Shown here piece after piece: positions 43,118 to 51,377 of a DNA stretch of 64,000 nucleotides. Source of the stretch: Streptomyces cyaneochromogenes (GTDB lineage Bacteria > Actinomycetota > Actinomycetes > Streptomycetales > Streptomycetaceae); assembly GCF_003963535.1 (NCBI RefSeq), contig NZ_CP034539.1, positions 5,208,001-5,272,000 of the forward strand, read 5' to 3'. A program made the translations under genes and the position numbers. Within the stretch, counting starts at the first letter, position 1. Each line of letters starts with the position of its first letter. The notes under the pieces were generated by a model. It ran no database searches and was not told the origin of the DNA. It worked only from the letters and a program-made list of their open reading frames with translations.

Positions 43118-45493
43118 ATGCCCGGAACCGTGCTGCTGTTGGCCGCCGCACCGGCGGGCAAGGGCTGTCTGGTGGACGCCGCCTCCGTGCTCCCCGTCCT
43201 CGCCGCCGTCGCGCCCACGGTGCTGTCCGGGACGGACACGGCGAACGTGGTGGAACTCGCCGATCCCCTGGAGCCGCAGGCCGTCCTCACCCGCCTGCGG
43301 GCGGCCGCGGCCGCGCAGGCCCCGCTCACGGTCTTCGTCACCGGCCAGCTCCAACTGGACCGCCGCCAGCACCTTCCCCACCTGGCGCTGGCCCGCACGA
43401 CCCCCGCGACGGTCCGCTACACCGGGTTCCCCTGGCAGTGGATCCGCGAGGAACTGCGCCTGCGCGCACCGGGTTCGACGTCCATCTTCCTCGACCTGCA
43501 CGCCGACGCGGAGACCTGGGAGTGGCTGCGCGCCAACGCCCTTGACTCGGGCCGCAACACCACGGTCTACGGCCGCGTCGCCCCACCACCGAGCCGCCGC
43601 ACGGTGGCCGTGCCGACGTACATGAAGGCCCTCGCCACCATCCTCCGCAGCGGCCACCGCCCACCCCTCGACCAACTCCACCAGCAGGTACTGACCCGCA
43701 TCTCCCCCGAGGGCGGCGTCGGCACGGACATCGTGCTGACAGCACACGCCCCGGCACAGTTCCCCGCACGGGGCGCTGCGCAGGCGCCGGTGCAGGTTCA
43801 GATGCCGGTTCAGGTGCCTGTGCCGATGCCGGTATCGGGCCAGGCCCCGCGGCAGGCTCCCGTGCAGGTCCGGCCGCAGAGTCCCGCGGGCGGTCCGACA
43901 CAGCTTCACCCTCAGCCACCCGCGGCGAGTTCGGCCGAGGTCCTGCCGTCGCCTGCGGGGGGCACGGTGCAGCTTCTGCCTCAGGGGTCCTCGGTGGGGG
44001 CGGGGCAGGTGTCGGCTCAGGCGGGGGTGCTGTCGCAGGGGCCGGCGGGCGGTGGCCCGGTGCGGGTTGGGCCTCAGTCGCCTGCGGCGGGTCCGGCGCA
44101 GGGTCAGTCTCAGTCGCCCGCGGCGAGTTCGGCCGAGGTCCTGCCGTCGCCTGCGGGGGGCACGGTGCAGCTTCTGCCTCAGGGGTCCTCGGTGGGGTCG
44201 GGGCAGGTGCCGCCCCAGACCGCCGCGCAGGCTCCGGCACAGGTGCAGCCGCAGCAACTCCCGCAGAGCCCCGGCCCGATGCCGGCGCTGAGCCCCGCGC
44301 AGAATCCTGCCCGCATCCCTGCGCCGATCCTGGGGCAGGAACCGGCGCAGGTTCTGCCGCAGGAGCCCCGGGAGAGCCCTGCCGGGGGCTCGGGGTCGGG
44401 CCCCGCTCAGGTCCTGGCGCACGACTCCGAGCTAGGTCCTGGGCAGCTTCCCGCGGAACTTGTGCCGCGATCCTCGAAGGGCCTCGTGCACACCCCTGGG
44501 CGCAACCCCGCGCAGTTCTCGGGGGAGGCTCCTGCACAGAATCCGCCGGAGTTCTCGGGGCAGGGTCTTGCTCAGGTCCTGGCGCACGACTCCGAGCAAA
44601 GTTCTGCGCAGTTCCCCGGGCAGCCTCCCGCGCAGGTCCTGTCGCAGAGCCTTCCGGAGATCCCTGCGGAGGTCTCGGGGCTGGGTTCCGCTCAAGTCCC
44701 GCCGCATTACCCCGCGCAGAGTCACACGCAACTCCCGGCTCAGCTCCCGGCGGGGTTTCTGCCGCGGGAAGCTGCGGAGAGCCCCGCGCAACCCCCCATG
44801 GGCAACCCTGCGTCGACTCTGCCGACTCCGACGACCCCTCTGAACGCTCCCCCGATGCCTGCGCACAGTCCCGCGCAAATGCGGGCACCGGGCTCAGTAC
44901 CAGGCCCAACCCAGAGCCCGCAGCCCAGCCTGGCCCAGAGCCTCCCGCCAGGCCCCGCACAGCGAGCCGCCCAGCCCTCGACGCAGGCCCTCGTCCAACC
45001 GTCCACCCAGGCCTTCGACCAGCCCGTCGCCGGGCCTTCCGCCCCGCCCCCCTCCCAACCCCCCACCCCCAACGACCCCCACGCCGCCATCGCCACCGCC
45101 GTCGAGTCAGGTCGGCACGGTGAGGCCGAGGCGTTGGCCGCGCACTATGAGCAGGTTGCTCTGCGGGCCCATGGGCCGGCGTCCGAGGAGGCTCTGCACT
45201 GGATCGAGGTGCGGGCCGATCTGGCGATGCTGGTGGGGGATCCGGTGCGCAGTTGCCGTACCTGGCTGACCGTCGCCTCGGCGCGGCTCTCCGCGGGGCA
45301 GGCCGCGGACACGCCCGCGGTGGAGGCCGCGGTGGACCGGGCCCATCACCAGTGGGGGCAGATCAAGGACGCTGCCCCCGCGCGCGAGCTCGGCCCCGTG
45401 CTCGCGGAGCTACGGGGCCGAGTGCCGGGACGGCGGCAGGGCGCTCTGGAGAACGTCCTCCAGCAGCTGCAGCAGTTGCAGACACAGAGCTGA
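43118..45493 (+). CDS. large Pro/Gln-rich low-complexity protein with structured ends
   Basis: Protein of 791 residues. The N-terminal ~205 residues look folded: MPGTVLLLAAAPAGKGCLVD, a hydrophobic beta-strand TVFVTGQLQLDRRQ and YTGFPWQWIREELRLRAP, all in a Rossmann-like pattern without a signal peptide. Residues about 210-650 are Pro/Ala/Gln/Ser-rich with repeated AQVLPQ, AQLPAQ and AQVLAHDSE motifs. The C-terminal ~130 residues (HAAIATAVESGRHGEAEALAAHYEQVALRAHGP ...) are helical and TPR-like. I do not recognise the family. ATG 43118 has GGGAGGG upstream. Two DNA direct repeats inside indicate recent expansion. Confidence 0.65.
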   Translation: MPGTVLLLAAAPAGKGCLVDAASVLPVLAAVAPTVLSGTDTANVVELADPLEPQAVLTRLRAAAAAQAPLTVFVTGQLQLDRRQHLPHLALARTTPATVRYTGFPWQWIREELRLRAPGSTSIFLDLHADAETWEWLRANALDSGRNTTVYGRVAPPPSRRTVAVPTYMKALATILRSGHRPPLDQLHQQVLTRISPEGGVGTDIVLTAHAPAQFPARGAAQAPVQVQMPVQVPVPMPVSGQAPRQAPVQVRPQSPAGGPTQLHPQPPAASSAEVLPSPAGGTVQLLPQGSSVGAGQVSAQAGVLSQGPAGGGPVRVGPQSPAAGPAQGQSQSPAASSAEVLPSPAGGTVQLLPQGSSVGSGQVPPQTAAQAPAQVQPQQLPQSPGPMPALSPAQNPARIPAPILGQEPAQVLPQEPRESPAGGSGSGPAQVLAHDSELGPGQLPAELVPRSSKGLVHTPGRNPAQFSGEAPAQNPPEFSGQGLAQVLAHDSEQSSAQFPGQPPAQVLSQSLPEIPAEVSGLGSAQVPPHYPAQSHTQLPAQLPAGFLPREAAESPAQPPMGNPASTLPTPTTPLNAPPMPAHSPAQMRAPGSVPGPTQSPQPSLAQSLPPGPAQRAAQPSTQALVQPSTQAFDQPVAGPSAPPPSQPPTPNDPHAAIATAVESGRHGEAEALAAHYEQVALRAHGPASEEALHWIEVRADLAMLVGDPVRSCRTWLTVASARLSAGQAADTPAVEAAVDRAHHQWGQIKDAAPARELGPVLAELRGRVPGRRQGALENVLQQLQQLQTQS
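43920..44206 (+). repeat. duplicated ~88-bp coding segment (198-bp period)
   Basis: The segment starting at about 43920 (CGGCGAGTTCGGCCGAGGTC from 43923) and ending near GGTCCTCGGTGGGG is repeated from 44118 with almost no differences, offset 198 bp (66 codons). A second pair, GCTCAGGTCCTGGCGCACGA at 44405 and 44570, is offset 165 bp (55 codons). Both lie in the Pro/Gln-rich region and preserve the reading frame. Confidence 0.8.
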
Positions 45494-45505
45494 GCCGCCG
45501 CCGCG

Positions 45506-47506
45506 TCACCTGGTGAAGGTGAAGTACTTCCAACCGCCGTACGTCGTCGCGTTGACGTTGTCGCCCGACGCCGTGTCGATGTAGGAGGAGCGGATCCGGA
45601 AGCGGACGCCGGTGGGCGGGTTGTCCTCCAGGAGGACGGAGTCCTTGCCGTAGCTGTCCAGGCCGAAGTACTCGCTCCCCGTCGTGTGCCAGGCCCCGCT
45701 GTAGTACTGCTCGATCTGGAACTGGTACTTGCGGCCCGGGTACATCGTCATCGTCGTGTCGTAGATCGGGTCCTTGGACTGGCGGAAGTAGTAGTACTTC
45801 GCGTTCCAGGCCGTGGCCGTCTTGTAGTAGCCGCTCAGCGAGGTCGAGATCGCCACCTTGGTGTACACGGTGTTGATCGTCGTCTTCGCCGCGTACCGCG
45901 TGTCACCCGTGAACTTCGCGCTGACCTTGGTGTCCCGGGTCAGGCGCACGCTCGCGGCGAGGTTGCCGTTCGCATCGACCGTCGCCTTCTTCACCAGCGC
46001 GTTCGGCTTGTCCGAGCCGTACGGGTCCGCCCAGATCTCAACCGTGCGGTTCTTGTACGTCGTGCCGAGATGCGCCGTGAAGGTGACGGTGCTGCCGTAG
46101 CCGTACACCTTGAGGTTGTTGTTCAGCGTCAGCGTGGTCGCCGTCTTCGCGACGGTCACCGAGCGGGAGGCCGTGGCGCCCGCGTGGTCCGCGTCGCCCG
46201 CGTAGGTAGCCGTGTACGTCACCTTGCCGCCGGCCGGCGGGGTGTCGGTGAAGGAGTACGAGCCGTCCGCGGCGACGGTCGCGGTGCCGAGGGCCTTGCC
46301 GCTCGGGGACTCGTCGTCGGTGCGGGTGACGGAGACCGTGGTGCCGGCCGGGAACGGCAACGACGAGGTCAGTGAGCCGGTCACCGTCAGCGGCTTGGCT
46401 CGGGGTGCCGTGGCGGGGGCGTTCGCCGTGAGGGTGGTGGCCGTCTTCGTCGGGGCGTCGAAGATACGCAGCGAGTAGGCGTCGTTGTTGTTCTTCGACA
46501 CCGCGAACAGCTTGCTCTCGTCCGGCGCCCAGGCCAGGCCCCGGGCGGCGAGGGTGTCGGAGCCGCTGTCGGTGCCGGTGTTGGGGAAGTCGTACTGCTT
46601 CACCGGCGTCGACACGCCCTGCTTGAAGACGTGTACGTCCGGGTCGTACCAGGAGTCGGTGCCCGCCGCGACGTCGCCGTTCGGGGCGATGTCCACCGCG
46701 TTCGGGTAGGTGTTGGTGACGTACTTGCCGTCCGAGGACAGGTCGGAGAGCTTGTAGACCGCCTGGTAGTACGGGGCGCCGCTGGCCGTGATCACGTCCT
46801 TGCCGTCCGGCGTCACCGCGAGGTCGGCGAGGTTGCCGCCGCCCGTGTTGCCCGGGTCGAAGGCGTACGCCGTCTGGCTCGCCGTGCCCGACGAGACGTC
46901 ATACACGGCGAGTGACGCCGGGCTCTGGCCCACCGCGCCCGCGACCAGCGTGCCCGGCGCGCCCGCCGAGGCGTCCAGGATCGGGGCCTCGTAGAAGAGG
47001 CGGCCGGTGTTCTGGTCCAGGGCGACGGCCGGGTCGGTGCCGGTCGGGTCGAGCGAGCCGATGTTGCCGCCGCCCCCGGAGCCGTAGCTGAACCAGAGCT
47101 TGCCGCCGGTGAGGGCCACGTACTTGGGGCCGGCCGTGCCCGTCGAGAAGCGGTGGGCCTCCGCCGCGGTGGCCGTGTCGATGGCGACGACCGCGGCGGC
47201 CCCCGCCACGGCCGCGTACAGGGTGCCCGAGTCGGGCGACAGCTCCAGGCCGCGCACGCCGGGCAGGGAGCCGACGGTGCCGACGAGCTTGCCCGCGTAG
47301 TCGGTGACGACGACCTGGCCGGCGGTCGGGTCGCTGATGAAGACCCGCTGGTGGAGCCCGTCGACCACGATGTCGCCGGTCGACTTCAGGGACAGGGGAG
47401 CGGTGGAGTCGGCGGCCGCCGACCCGGCGCCGGTCGCGACCAGCGCGACCGAGCTGAAGAGGACCGCGAGCGCCGTCGCGGTAGCCGGAAGAGTGCGTCT
47501 GCGCAC
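45506..47506 (-). CDS. secreted beta-propeller plus Ig-like (Big_3-type) protein
   Basis: Protein of 666 residues. The signal peptide is about 1-32 (MRRRTLPATATALAVLFSSVALVATGAGSAAA). Residues about 40-360 form a YVTN/NHL-type beta-propeller with repeated GxLYAAVAGAAAVVAIDT-like blades. Residues about 365-560 hold two or three Ig-like bacterial domains (TATTLTANAPATAPRAKPLTVTGSL; TATTLTLNNNLKVYGYGSTVTFTAHLG). A C-terminal domain (about 560-666) is rich in Tyr and Thr. This combination is typical of extracellular Streptomyces proteins of unknown target. The ATG at 47506 opens the signal peptide. It is convergent with the 791-residue protein gene (12-bp gap). Confidence 0.78.
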   Translation of the reverse strand: MRRRTLPATATALAVLFSSVALVATGAGSAAADSTAPLSLKSTGDIVVDGLHQRVFISDPTAGQVVVTDYAGKLVGTVGSLPGVRGLELSPDSGTLYAAVAGAAAVVAIDTATAAEAHRFSTGTAGPKYVALTGGKLWFSYGSGGGGNIGSLDPTGTDPAVALDQNTGRLFYEAPILDASAGAPGTLVAGAVGQSPASLAVYDVSSGTASQTAYAFDPGNTGGGNLADLAVTPDGKDVITASGAPYYQAVYKLSDLSSDGKYVTNTYPNAVDIAPNGDVAAGTDSWYDPDVHVFKQGVSTPVKQYDFPNTGTDSGSDTLAARGLAWAPDESKLFAVSKNNNDAYSLRIFDAPTKTATTLTANAPATAPRAKPLTVTGSLTSSLPFPAGTTVSVTRTDDESPSGKALGTATVAADGSYSFTDTPPAGGKVTYTATYAGDADHAGATASRSVTVAKTATTLTLNNNLKVYGYGSTVTFTAHLGTTYKNRTVEIWADPYGSDKPNALVKKATVDANGNLAASVRLTRDTKVSAKFTGDTRYAAKTTINTVYTKVAISTSLSGYYKTATAWNAKYYYFRQSKDPIYDTTMTMYPGRKYQFQIEQYYSGAWHTTGSEYFGLDSYGKDSVLLEDNPPTGVRFRIRSSYIDTASGDNVNATTYGGWKYFTFTR

Positions 47507-47674
47507 GGTTGTTTCGAACCCCCCGGAACGAAAAAGACGTGAGGGCGGACGCGGCAGGAGCCAAGGGCTGGCAAAGGGCTGGGCACGCGTACCGCCGTGA
47601 GTGATCGAAGGCTAGGTCATGGCGCTGACAGCCGGGTGAAGCGGGGTGTAAGAGACGGGTGAGAGCGAGAGGAA

Positions 47675-47711
47675 GCCCCCGGCGGGACAGGGGGGTGTCC
47701 CCGCCGGGGGC
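47675..47711 (-). terminator. stem-loop terminator after NPP1 gene
   Basis: GCCCCCGGCGGGACA (47675-47689) pairs with TGTCCCCGCCGGGGGC (47696-47711) with one bulged base and a 6-base loop, 22 bp beyond the NPP1-family stop codon. Confidence 0.8.
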
Positions 47712-47732
47712 TGCTCGGTGCCGGTCCGTGCG

Positions 47733-48512
47733 TCAGAACCAGGGGACCTCGTCGGGCTTGGCCTTGTTGATGTTGCTGACGAGGTTGTTGGTCAGCGGGA
47801 AGTTGGCCCTGCCCCACTGGGAGTTCCACAGGGCGTCGCGCGGCGCCTGGGGCATCTGCTCCATCGTGACCAGGGCCGGGGTGTCCCAGTGGTTGCCCGG
47901 GCCCCAGGCCTCCGTGTCCTCGCCCCACCCGGCGAAGCGGAAGGCGTGCGTGCTCGCGCCGTCCTTGTGGTAGACGATCTTGACGTGGTTGCCGTCCATC
48001 GGCACCTCGTTGATCGGGTGGGTGCTGAAGCCGCCGTGCCGGGAGGCGGCCAGGTAACGGGGGCGCTCCTCACCCTGCTTCTGGAAGACCACGACGCACT
48101 CCCAGTCGTGGCGGTGCCCGAAGGCGTCGGCGCCGTTGAGCGTCTGGTCCTTCTCGAAGTAGAGCGCGTACACGTAGGCGCACCAGCCGTTTCTGCACAG
48201 GGACTGCGAGTACGTGTTGGCTCTGCCGAGGTGGTCGGTCCGGCAGCCGCCGGTGATCGAGCCGCTGGGGTTGAGGCCACCGTTGAGGTGTCCGCTCGCG
48301 TCCACCGCTGCCGCGGGGAAGCAGCCGTCGGTGTCGTAGTCGAAGAGCGGCATGTACTTGTTCTGGAACGTGCTCGCGTTCCACGGCAGCGGGTTCAGGA
48401 CCTCGGCGCTCGCGCTGCCCGTAAGACCGACGATCAGGGCGGCGGCGCTGCCCAGGACGAGGGCGGCCTTGGCGAGGCGGGACCGTCGGCGGGGCTTGGC
48501 TGTCTGAGACAT
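47733..48512 (-). CDS. NPP1 / NLP family necrosis-inducing secreted protein
   Basis: Protein of 259 residues. The signal peptide covers about 1-36 (SRLAKAALVLGSAAALIVGLTGSASAE). The NPP1 domain has the hallmark heptapeptide GHRHDWE at residues 132-138, with the metal-binding His and Asp/Glu residues intact. Cys residues (CFPAAA, GGCRTDH, SLCRNGWC) could form disulfides. Cytolytic NLPs of fungi, oomycetes and bacteria bind sphingolipids of eudicots and permeabilise the membrane. The gene is preceded by dyad element A, 78 bp upstream of the start. It ends the minus-strand side of the toxin region. Confidence 0.9.
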   Translation of the reverse strand: MSQTAKPRRRSRLAKAALVLGSAAALIVGLTGSASAEVLNPLPWNASTFQNKYMPLFDYDTDGCFPAAAVDASGHLNGGLNPSGSITGGCRTDHLGRANTYSQSLCRNGWCAYVYALYFEKDQTLNGADAFGHRHDWECVVVFQKQGEERPRYLAASRHGGFSTHPINEVPMDGNHVKIVYHKDGASTHAFRFAGWGEDTEAWGPGNHWDTPALVTMEQMPQAPRDALWNSQWGRANFPLTNNLVSNINKAKPDEVPWF

Positions 48513-48590
48513 GTGGGGTGCTCCAGTGGTTCGCTTGGCTCGTTCTGCCGGGATTCCGGCGGGACGAGACCGAGACTGGAGTGCGGGGAG

Positions 48591-48624
48591 TTGATTGGCG
48601 GCATGTCCTGAACAGGGCGATCAA
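48591..48624 (-). promoter_or_regulatory. shared dyad element A, upstream of NPP1 gene
   Basis: Read toward the NPP1 gene: TTGATCGCCCTG at the distal side and GCCAATCAAC at the proximal side, total span 34 bp; the proximal end is 78 bp before the ATG. The half-sites TTGATYG/CRATCAA form an inverted repeat. The same arrangement occurs upstream of the RIP and the aerolysin-like gene (elements B and E). Confidence 0.7.
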
Positions 48625-48661
48625 TCGTCCTGGGTGTTTCGGCGGGATGTTCCTTGTGGCG

Positions 48662-49135
48662 TCAACACCCGTTCCTCTCCCGCCGTTCGCCGTTCACCTC
48701 AGGTTGCGCCGCGGCCTTGCCGTCGCACTCGAACCAGACGGTCTTGCCGGGCCGGTCGGCCAGGGGAACCCACCCCCACCGGTCCGTCACGGCCTCGACG
48801 ATCCCCACTCCGCGCCCGCCCTCGGCGAGTTCGTCCACAGCTGTGGACAGCGGCGGGCACGCGCTCGCGTCGGTGACCTCGACGCGCAGTCCCTGCCCCT
48901 CCGGCAACCGCAGGATCAGCACCGCGGCACGCCGGTCGGGACAGTGGCGAACGACGTTGGCGATCAGCTCCGTGAGCGCGAGGGACGCCGCGTCGTAGAG
49001 GTCGTCCATCTCCCAGGCGGCGAGATACCGGCGGAGGACGCGGCGCAGGTGCCGGGCGGAGTGCTCACCGAGGGCGAAGTCGGTGCCGTACCGGGCGCCA
49101 AGTCCTCCCTCGTGAGAGGCAGTTACGCGATTCAT
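48662..49135 (-). CDS. ATP-binding protein of the anti-sigma (RsbW) type
   Basis: Protein of 157 residues. It is a single HATPase_c domain: SLALTELIANVVRHC (N-box), LRVEVTDAS (G1-box) and GRGVGIVEAVTDRWG (G2-box). In Streptomyces such short RsbW-like ATPases occur in front of XRE-DUF5753/DUF397 genes, and this one is divergent from exactly that pair, 86 bp away. It may act as an anti-sigma kinase or as the third component of the WhiJ-like set. The start ATG 49135 is clear. Confidence 0.83.
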   Translation of the reverse strand: MNRVTASHEGGLGARYGTDFALGEHSARHLRRVLRRYLAAWEMDDLYDAASLALTELIANVVRHCPDRRAAVLILRLPEGQGLRVEVTDASACPPLSTAVDELAEGGRGVGIVEAVTDRWGWVPLADRPGKTVWFECDGKAAAQPEVNGERRERNGC

Positions 49136-49221
49136 GTCATCAGAGTGGAGTCATGTGATTACGCTCGGCCACAGACCGAAATGAACGCCGCGCCGCGTTC
49201 TGACCTGGGGGTGACCGCCGC

Positions 49222-50070
49222 ATGCCCAACATCCGCAAACTCGACCCCACCGCCTCGCCGCTGGACTACTTCGGCTCCGAGCTCCGCCGGTACCGGGAGT
49301 CGGCGGGGATGTCCCAGCAGGAGCTGGGCGACTGCATCTTCTGCACCGGCTCCCTGGTGGGCCAGATCGAGACCGCCCACAAGGTGCCGACCAGGGAGTT
49401 CGCGGAGCGGGCGGATGCGGCGCTGCTGACGGACGGGTGCTTTTCGAGGCTGGTGGGGTTGGTTCTGCGAAGCCAACTGCCGACGTGGTTTCAGCCGTTC
49501 GCCGACATGGAAGCGAAGGCGACGTACATCTCCACGTACCAGTGCCAACTGGTGTACGGGCTGTTGCAGACGGAGGAGTACGCCCGTGCCGTGCTGGCCA
49601 CGGGGCGGCCGGACAAGCTCGACGAACTGCTCGCCGCCCGCATGGAACGCCAGCGCATCCTCAAGCGGGAGCACCCGCCCCTGACGTTGGTGGTGCTCGA
49701 CGAGGCGGTGCTGCACCGCCCGATCGGGGGCCCGGAGGTCATGCGGAAGCAACTCCAGCACCTGTTGGGTCTCCAGGACGAGCGCTGGATCCAGCTCCAG
49801 GTGCTGCCTTTCCGGGTGGGTGAACACGTGAGTCTGGCGGGGTCGTTCACTCTCCTCCGCTTTGACGACGACCCGGACGTCGTCTACACCGAAGACCTGA
49901 TTTCGGGCCACATGACGGCCAACGCGGACACCATTCGCGAGGCCGCCCTTCGTTACGCTGGCTTGCAGGGAGCCGCCCTCTCCGAGGAGGATTCGGCGGA
50001 ACTGATCAAGGGCGTACTGGAGGAGCGTTATGGACAGCACACCGGAACTGGTCAACGTCCCGTGGCGTAA
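49222..50070 (+). CDS. XRE regulator with DUF5753 domain (WhiJ-like)
   Basis: Protein of 282 residues. An XRE helix-turn-helix is at about residues 14-70 (FGSELRRYRESAGMSQQELGDCIFCTGSLVGQIETAHKVPTREFAERADAAL). The DUF5753 domain follows at about 90-275 (PTWFQPFADMEAKATYISTYQCQLVYGLLQTEEYARAVL). In Streptomyces, WhiJ and its many paralogues are paired with DUF397 proteins and control development or secondary metabolism; the DUF397 protein antagonises the DNA-binding protein. Here the stop overlaps the DUF397 start by 41 bp, as expected of a translationally coupled pair. It is the best candidate for binding the shared dyad elements. Confidence 0.9.
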   Translation: MPNIRKLDPTASPLDYFGSELRRYRESAGMSQQELGDCIFCTGSLVGQIETAHKVPTREFAERADAALLTDGCFSRLVGLVLRSQLPTWFQPFADMEAKATYISTYQCQLVYGLLQTEEYARAVLATGRPDKLDELLAARMERQRILKREHPPLTLVVLDEAVLHRPIGGPEVMRKQLQHLLGLQDERWIQLQVLPFRVGEHVSLAGSFTLLRFDDDPDVVYTEDLISGHMTANADTIREAALRYAGLQGAALSEEDSAELIKGVLEERYGQHTGTGQRPVA

Positions 50071-50224
50071 GTCCAGTTACAGCGGCAACACCGGCGGCGA
50101 ATGCGTCGAGGTCGCCCCCCTCACCCCCCACATCGCCGTCCGCGACTCAAAGAACCCCGAGGTCGGCACCCTCACCCTCTCACCGGAGGCGTACGTCGCC
50201 TTCGTGGGCCACGTCGGGCGCTGA
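50030..50224 (+). CDS. DUF397 protein (XRE partner)
   Basis: Protein of 64 residues. The DUF397 signature is complete: WRKSSYSGNTGGECVEVAP ... VAVRDSKNPEV-type sequence, here IAVRDSKNPEVGTLTLSPEAYVAFVGHV. It starts inside the XRE gene (ATG 50030, GGAGGAG upstream). The 3' part (50132-50231) is repeated almost exactly at 51378-51477. Acts in the cytosol as antagonist or anti-repressor of the XRE protein, by analogy with WhiJ/DUF397 systems. Confidence 0.9.
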   Translation: MDSTPELVNVPWRKSSYSGNTGGECVEVAPLTPHIAVRDSKNPEVGTLTLSPEAYVAFVGHVGR

Positions 50225-50233
50225 CGAGCGCGA

Positions 50234-50263
50234 GGCCCCCACGGGGATCACGCCGTGGGGGCC
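50234..50263. terminator. terminator between DUF397 and RIP genes
   Basis: Perfect 11-bp arms GGCCCCCACGG (50234-50244) and CCGTGGGGGCC (50253-50263) with an 8-base loop. It lies between convergent genes and may act in both directions. Confidence 0.75.
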
Positions 50264-50287
50264 CGGTGCCGCTTCGCGGCCTGTGTC

Positions 50288-51256
50288 TCAGCCGGACTTG
50301 GGGACGTACTTACCGAGGGCGATCAGCAGGCAGTACGCGGCGAACGTCTTCGGGTCGTTCAGGAAGATCTTGACCCACTCACCCGTCTTCCTGTTGAAGG
50401 ACCAGATCCACAGGGCGGACGAGGCCGGTTCGCTCTGCTGGTTCTTCATCTGCGTGTTGAAGCGCTCGCTCAACTGGCCCCAGCTGTTCTCCATATCCAC
50501 GAGCTGCCAGGGCAGGCGGGTCTCCTGCACGTTCGGAGCGGAGGCGAGGTGGAAGAATTCGGCGATCGGGCGGAAGCGGGACCCCTCCGCGAGGGTCTGG
50601 GCCATCATCAGGAACGCTCGCGCCTGGTCCCTGTCGTCGCCCGCCTTCAGGAGCGAGTGCACCGCGTTGCTCAGGCTCACCTCGCTGTACGTCACGTCGT
50701 AGCGCGTGGTCCCGCCTTTCTGCTCCAGACTCCCGTAGTCCTCGTCGAAGGGTGCAGGCGTGCTGTTGCTGCTTGAGGCCTGGCTGTCGTCGGCGTAGTG
50801 ATACCGGCCGTCGTTCGCCCACCAACCCATCAGGTACATGTCCGAGGCGCGCATCCGTACGCGTACGTAGGCGTCGCTGTACGCGTCCTCGACGTCGATG
50901 TCGACATACGTCTGCCTGGCAGTCGTGTCCGTGTGCATGACCTGGTATCCGGCGCCCGGCACCGTGGGGTCCTGGGCGTTCACCGCGTTGCGGATCGCCT
51001 TGACGACCTGGACGTAGCTCGTGGGGCTGTTCGGGTCGCTGTCGCCGATCTTCCACGTGATGTGGCCGTCGGCGGCGTTCGCGCTCGACAGCACGCCGAG
51101 CGGCCCGAGCAGGGTGGCGAAGATCGACAGCACCAGGGTGGTGACGACCGAGCCGATGGTGACCTTGCGGGTGCGTTGCCGCGGCGCCGCGGTCGGCTGT
51201 TCGTGTGCTTCCCGTTCCGGGAGCGTCGGGAGCGTGGTGTCGTCGGTATGGGACAT
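50288..51256 (-). CDS. secreted ricin-A-like ribosome-inactivating protein (RIP)
   Basis: Protein of 322 residues. After about 30 polar residues there is a signal/TM segment (VTIGSVVTTLVLSIFATLLGPLGVLSSANA, 32-61). The rest matches the RIP N-glycosidase fold: Tyr141 in DMYLMGWW (ricin Tyr80), Tyr186 region in TTRYDVTYSE (ricin Tyr123), the catalytic pair Glu224/Arg227 in AEGSRFRPI (ricin EAARF) and Trp259 in MENSWGQLS (ricin LENSWGRLS). RIPs depurinate the sarcin-ricin loop of 28S rRNA and stop translation. A Streptomyces coelicolor RIP has been described, so bacterial RIPs are real but rare. ATG 51256 is supported by GGAGGA upstream. Dyad element B is 64 bp upstream. Confidence 0.87.
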   Translation of the reverse strand: MSHTDDTTLPTLPEREAHEQPTAAPRQRTRKVTIGSVVTTLVLSIFATLLGPLGVLSSANAADGHITWKIGDSDPNSPTSYVQVVKAIRNAVNAQDPTVPGAGYQVMHTDTTARQTYVDIDVEDAYSDAYVRVRMRASDMYLMGWWANDGRYHYADDSQASSSNSTPAPFDEDYGSLEQKGGTTRYDVTYSEVSLSNAVHSLLKAGDDRDQARAFLMMAQTLAEGSRFRPIAEFFHLASAPNVQETRLPWQLVDMENSWGQLSERFNTQMKNQQSEPASSALWIWSFNRKTGEWVKIFLNDPKTFAAYCLLIALGKYVPKSG

Positions 51257-51291
51257 GCGCTGTCCTCCGGGAGTTCGGGGTGCCGGGATCC

Positions 51292-51367
51292 TTGCCCCAC
51301 CGACGCTCGCAACCGGAACGTTGATTGCCACGTCCCTTTTGTCAGGTCAATCAATTTCGTGGGCGGA
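51292..51367 (-). repeat. 76-bp upstream repeat, copy 1 (contains dyad element B)
   Basis: 71 of 76 bases are identical to 51915-51990 (offset 623 bp). The segment begins TTGCCCCACCGACGCTCGCA and ends GGGCGGA. It contains dyad element B, TTGATTGACCTGA ... GGCAATCAAC read on the minus strand (51321-51354), and lies directly before the RIP gene. Confidence 0.9.
51321..51354 (-). promoter_or_regulatory. shared dyad element B, upstream of RIP gene
   Basis: On the minus strand: ATTGATTGACCTGA at the distal side and GGCAATCAAC at the proximal side, 34 bp from TTGATTG to CAATCAA (counted on the inner arms). The proximal end is 64 bp before the RIP start codon. The 7-bp arms TTGATTG/CAATCAA are perfect inverted repeats. 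Confidence 0.72.
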
Positions 51368-51377
51368 AGGGGATTGC

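Noticed and set aside
43200..44960. Minus-strand Arg/Pro-rich ORFs of 300-540 residues
   Set aside because: Antisense shadows of the Pro/Gln-rich gene, whose own frame has a good SD and folded ends.
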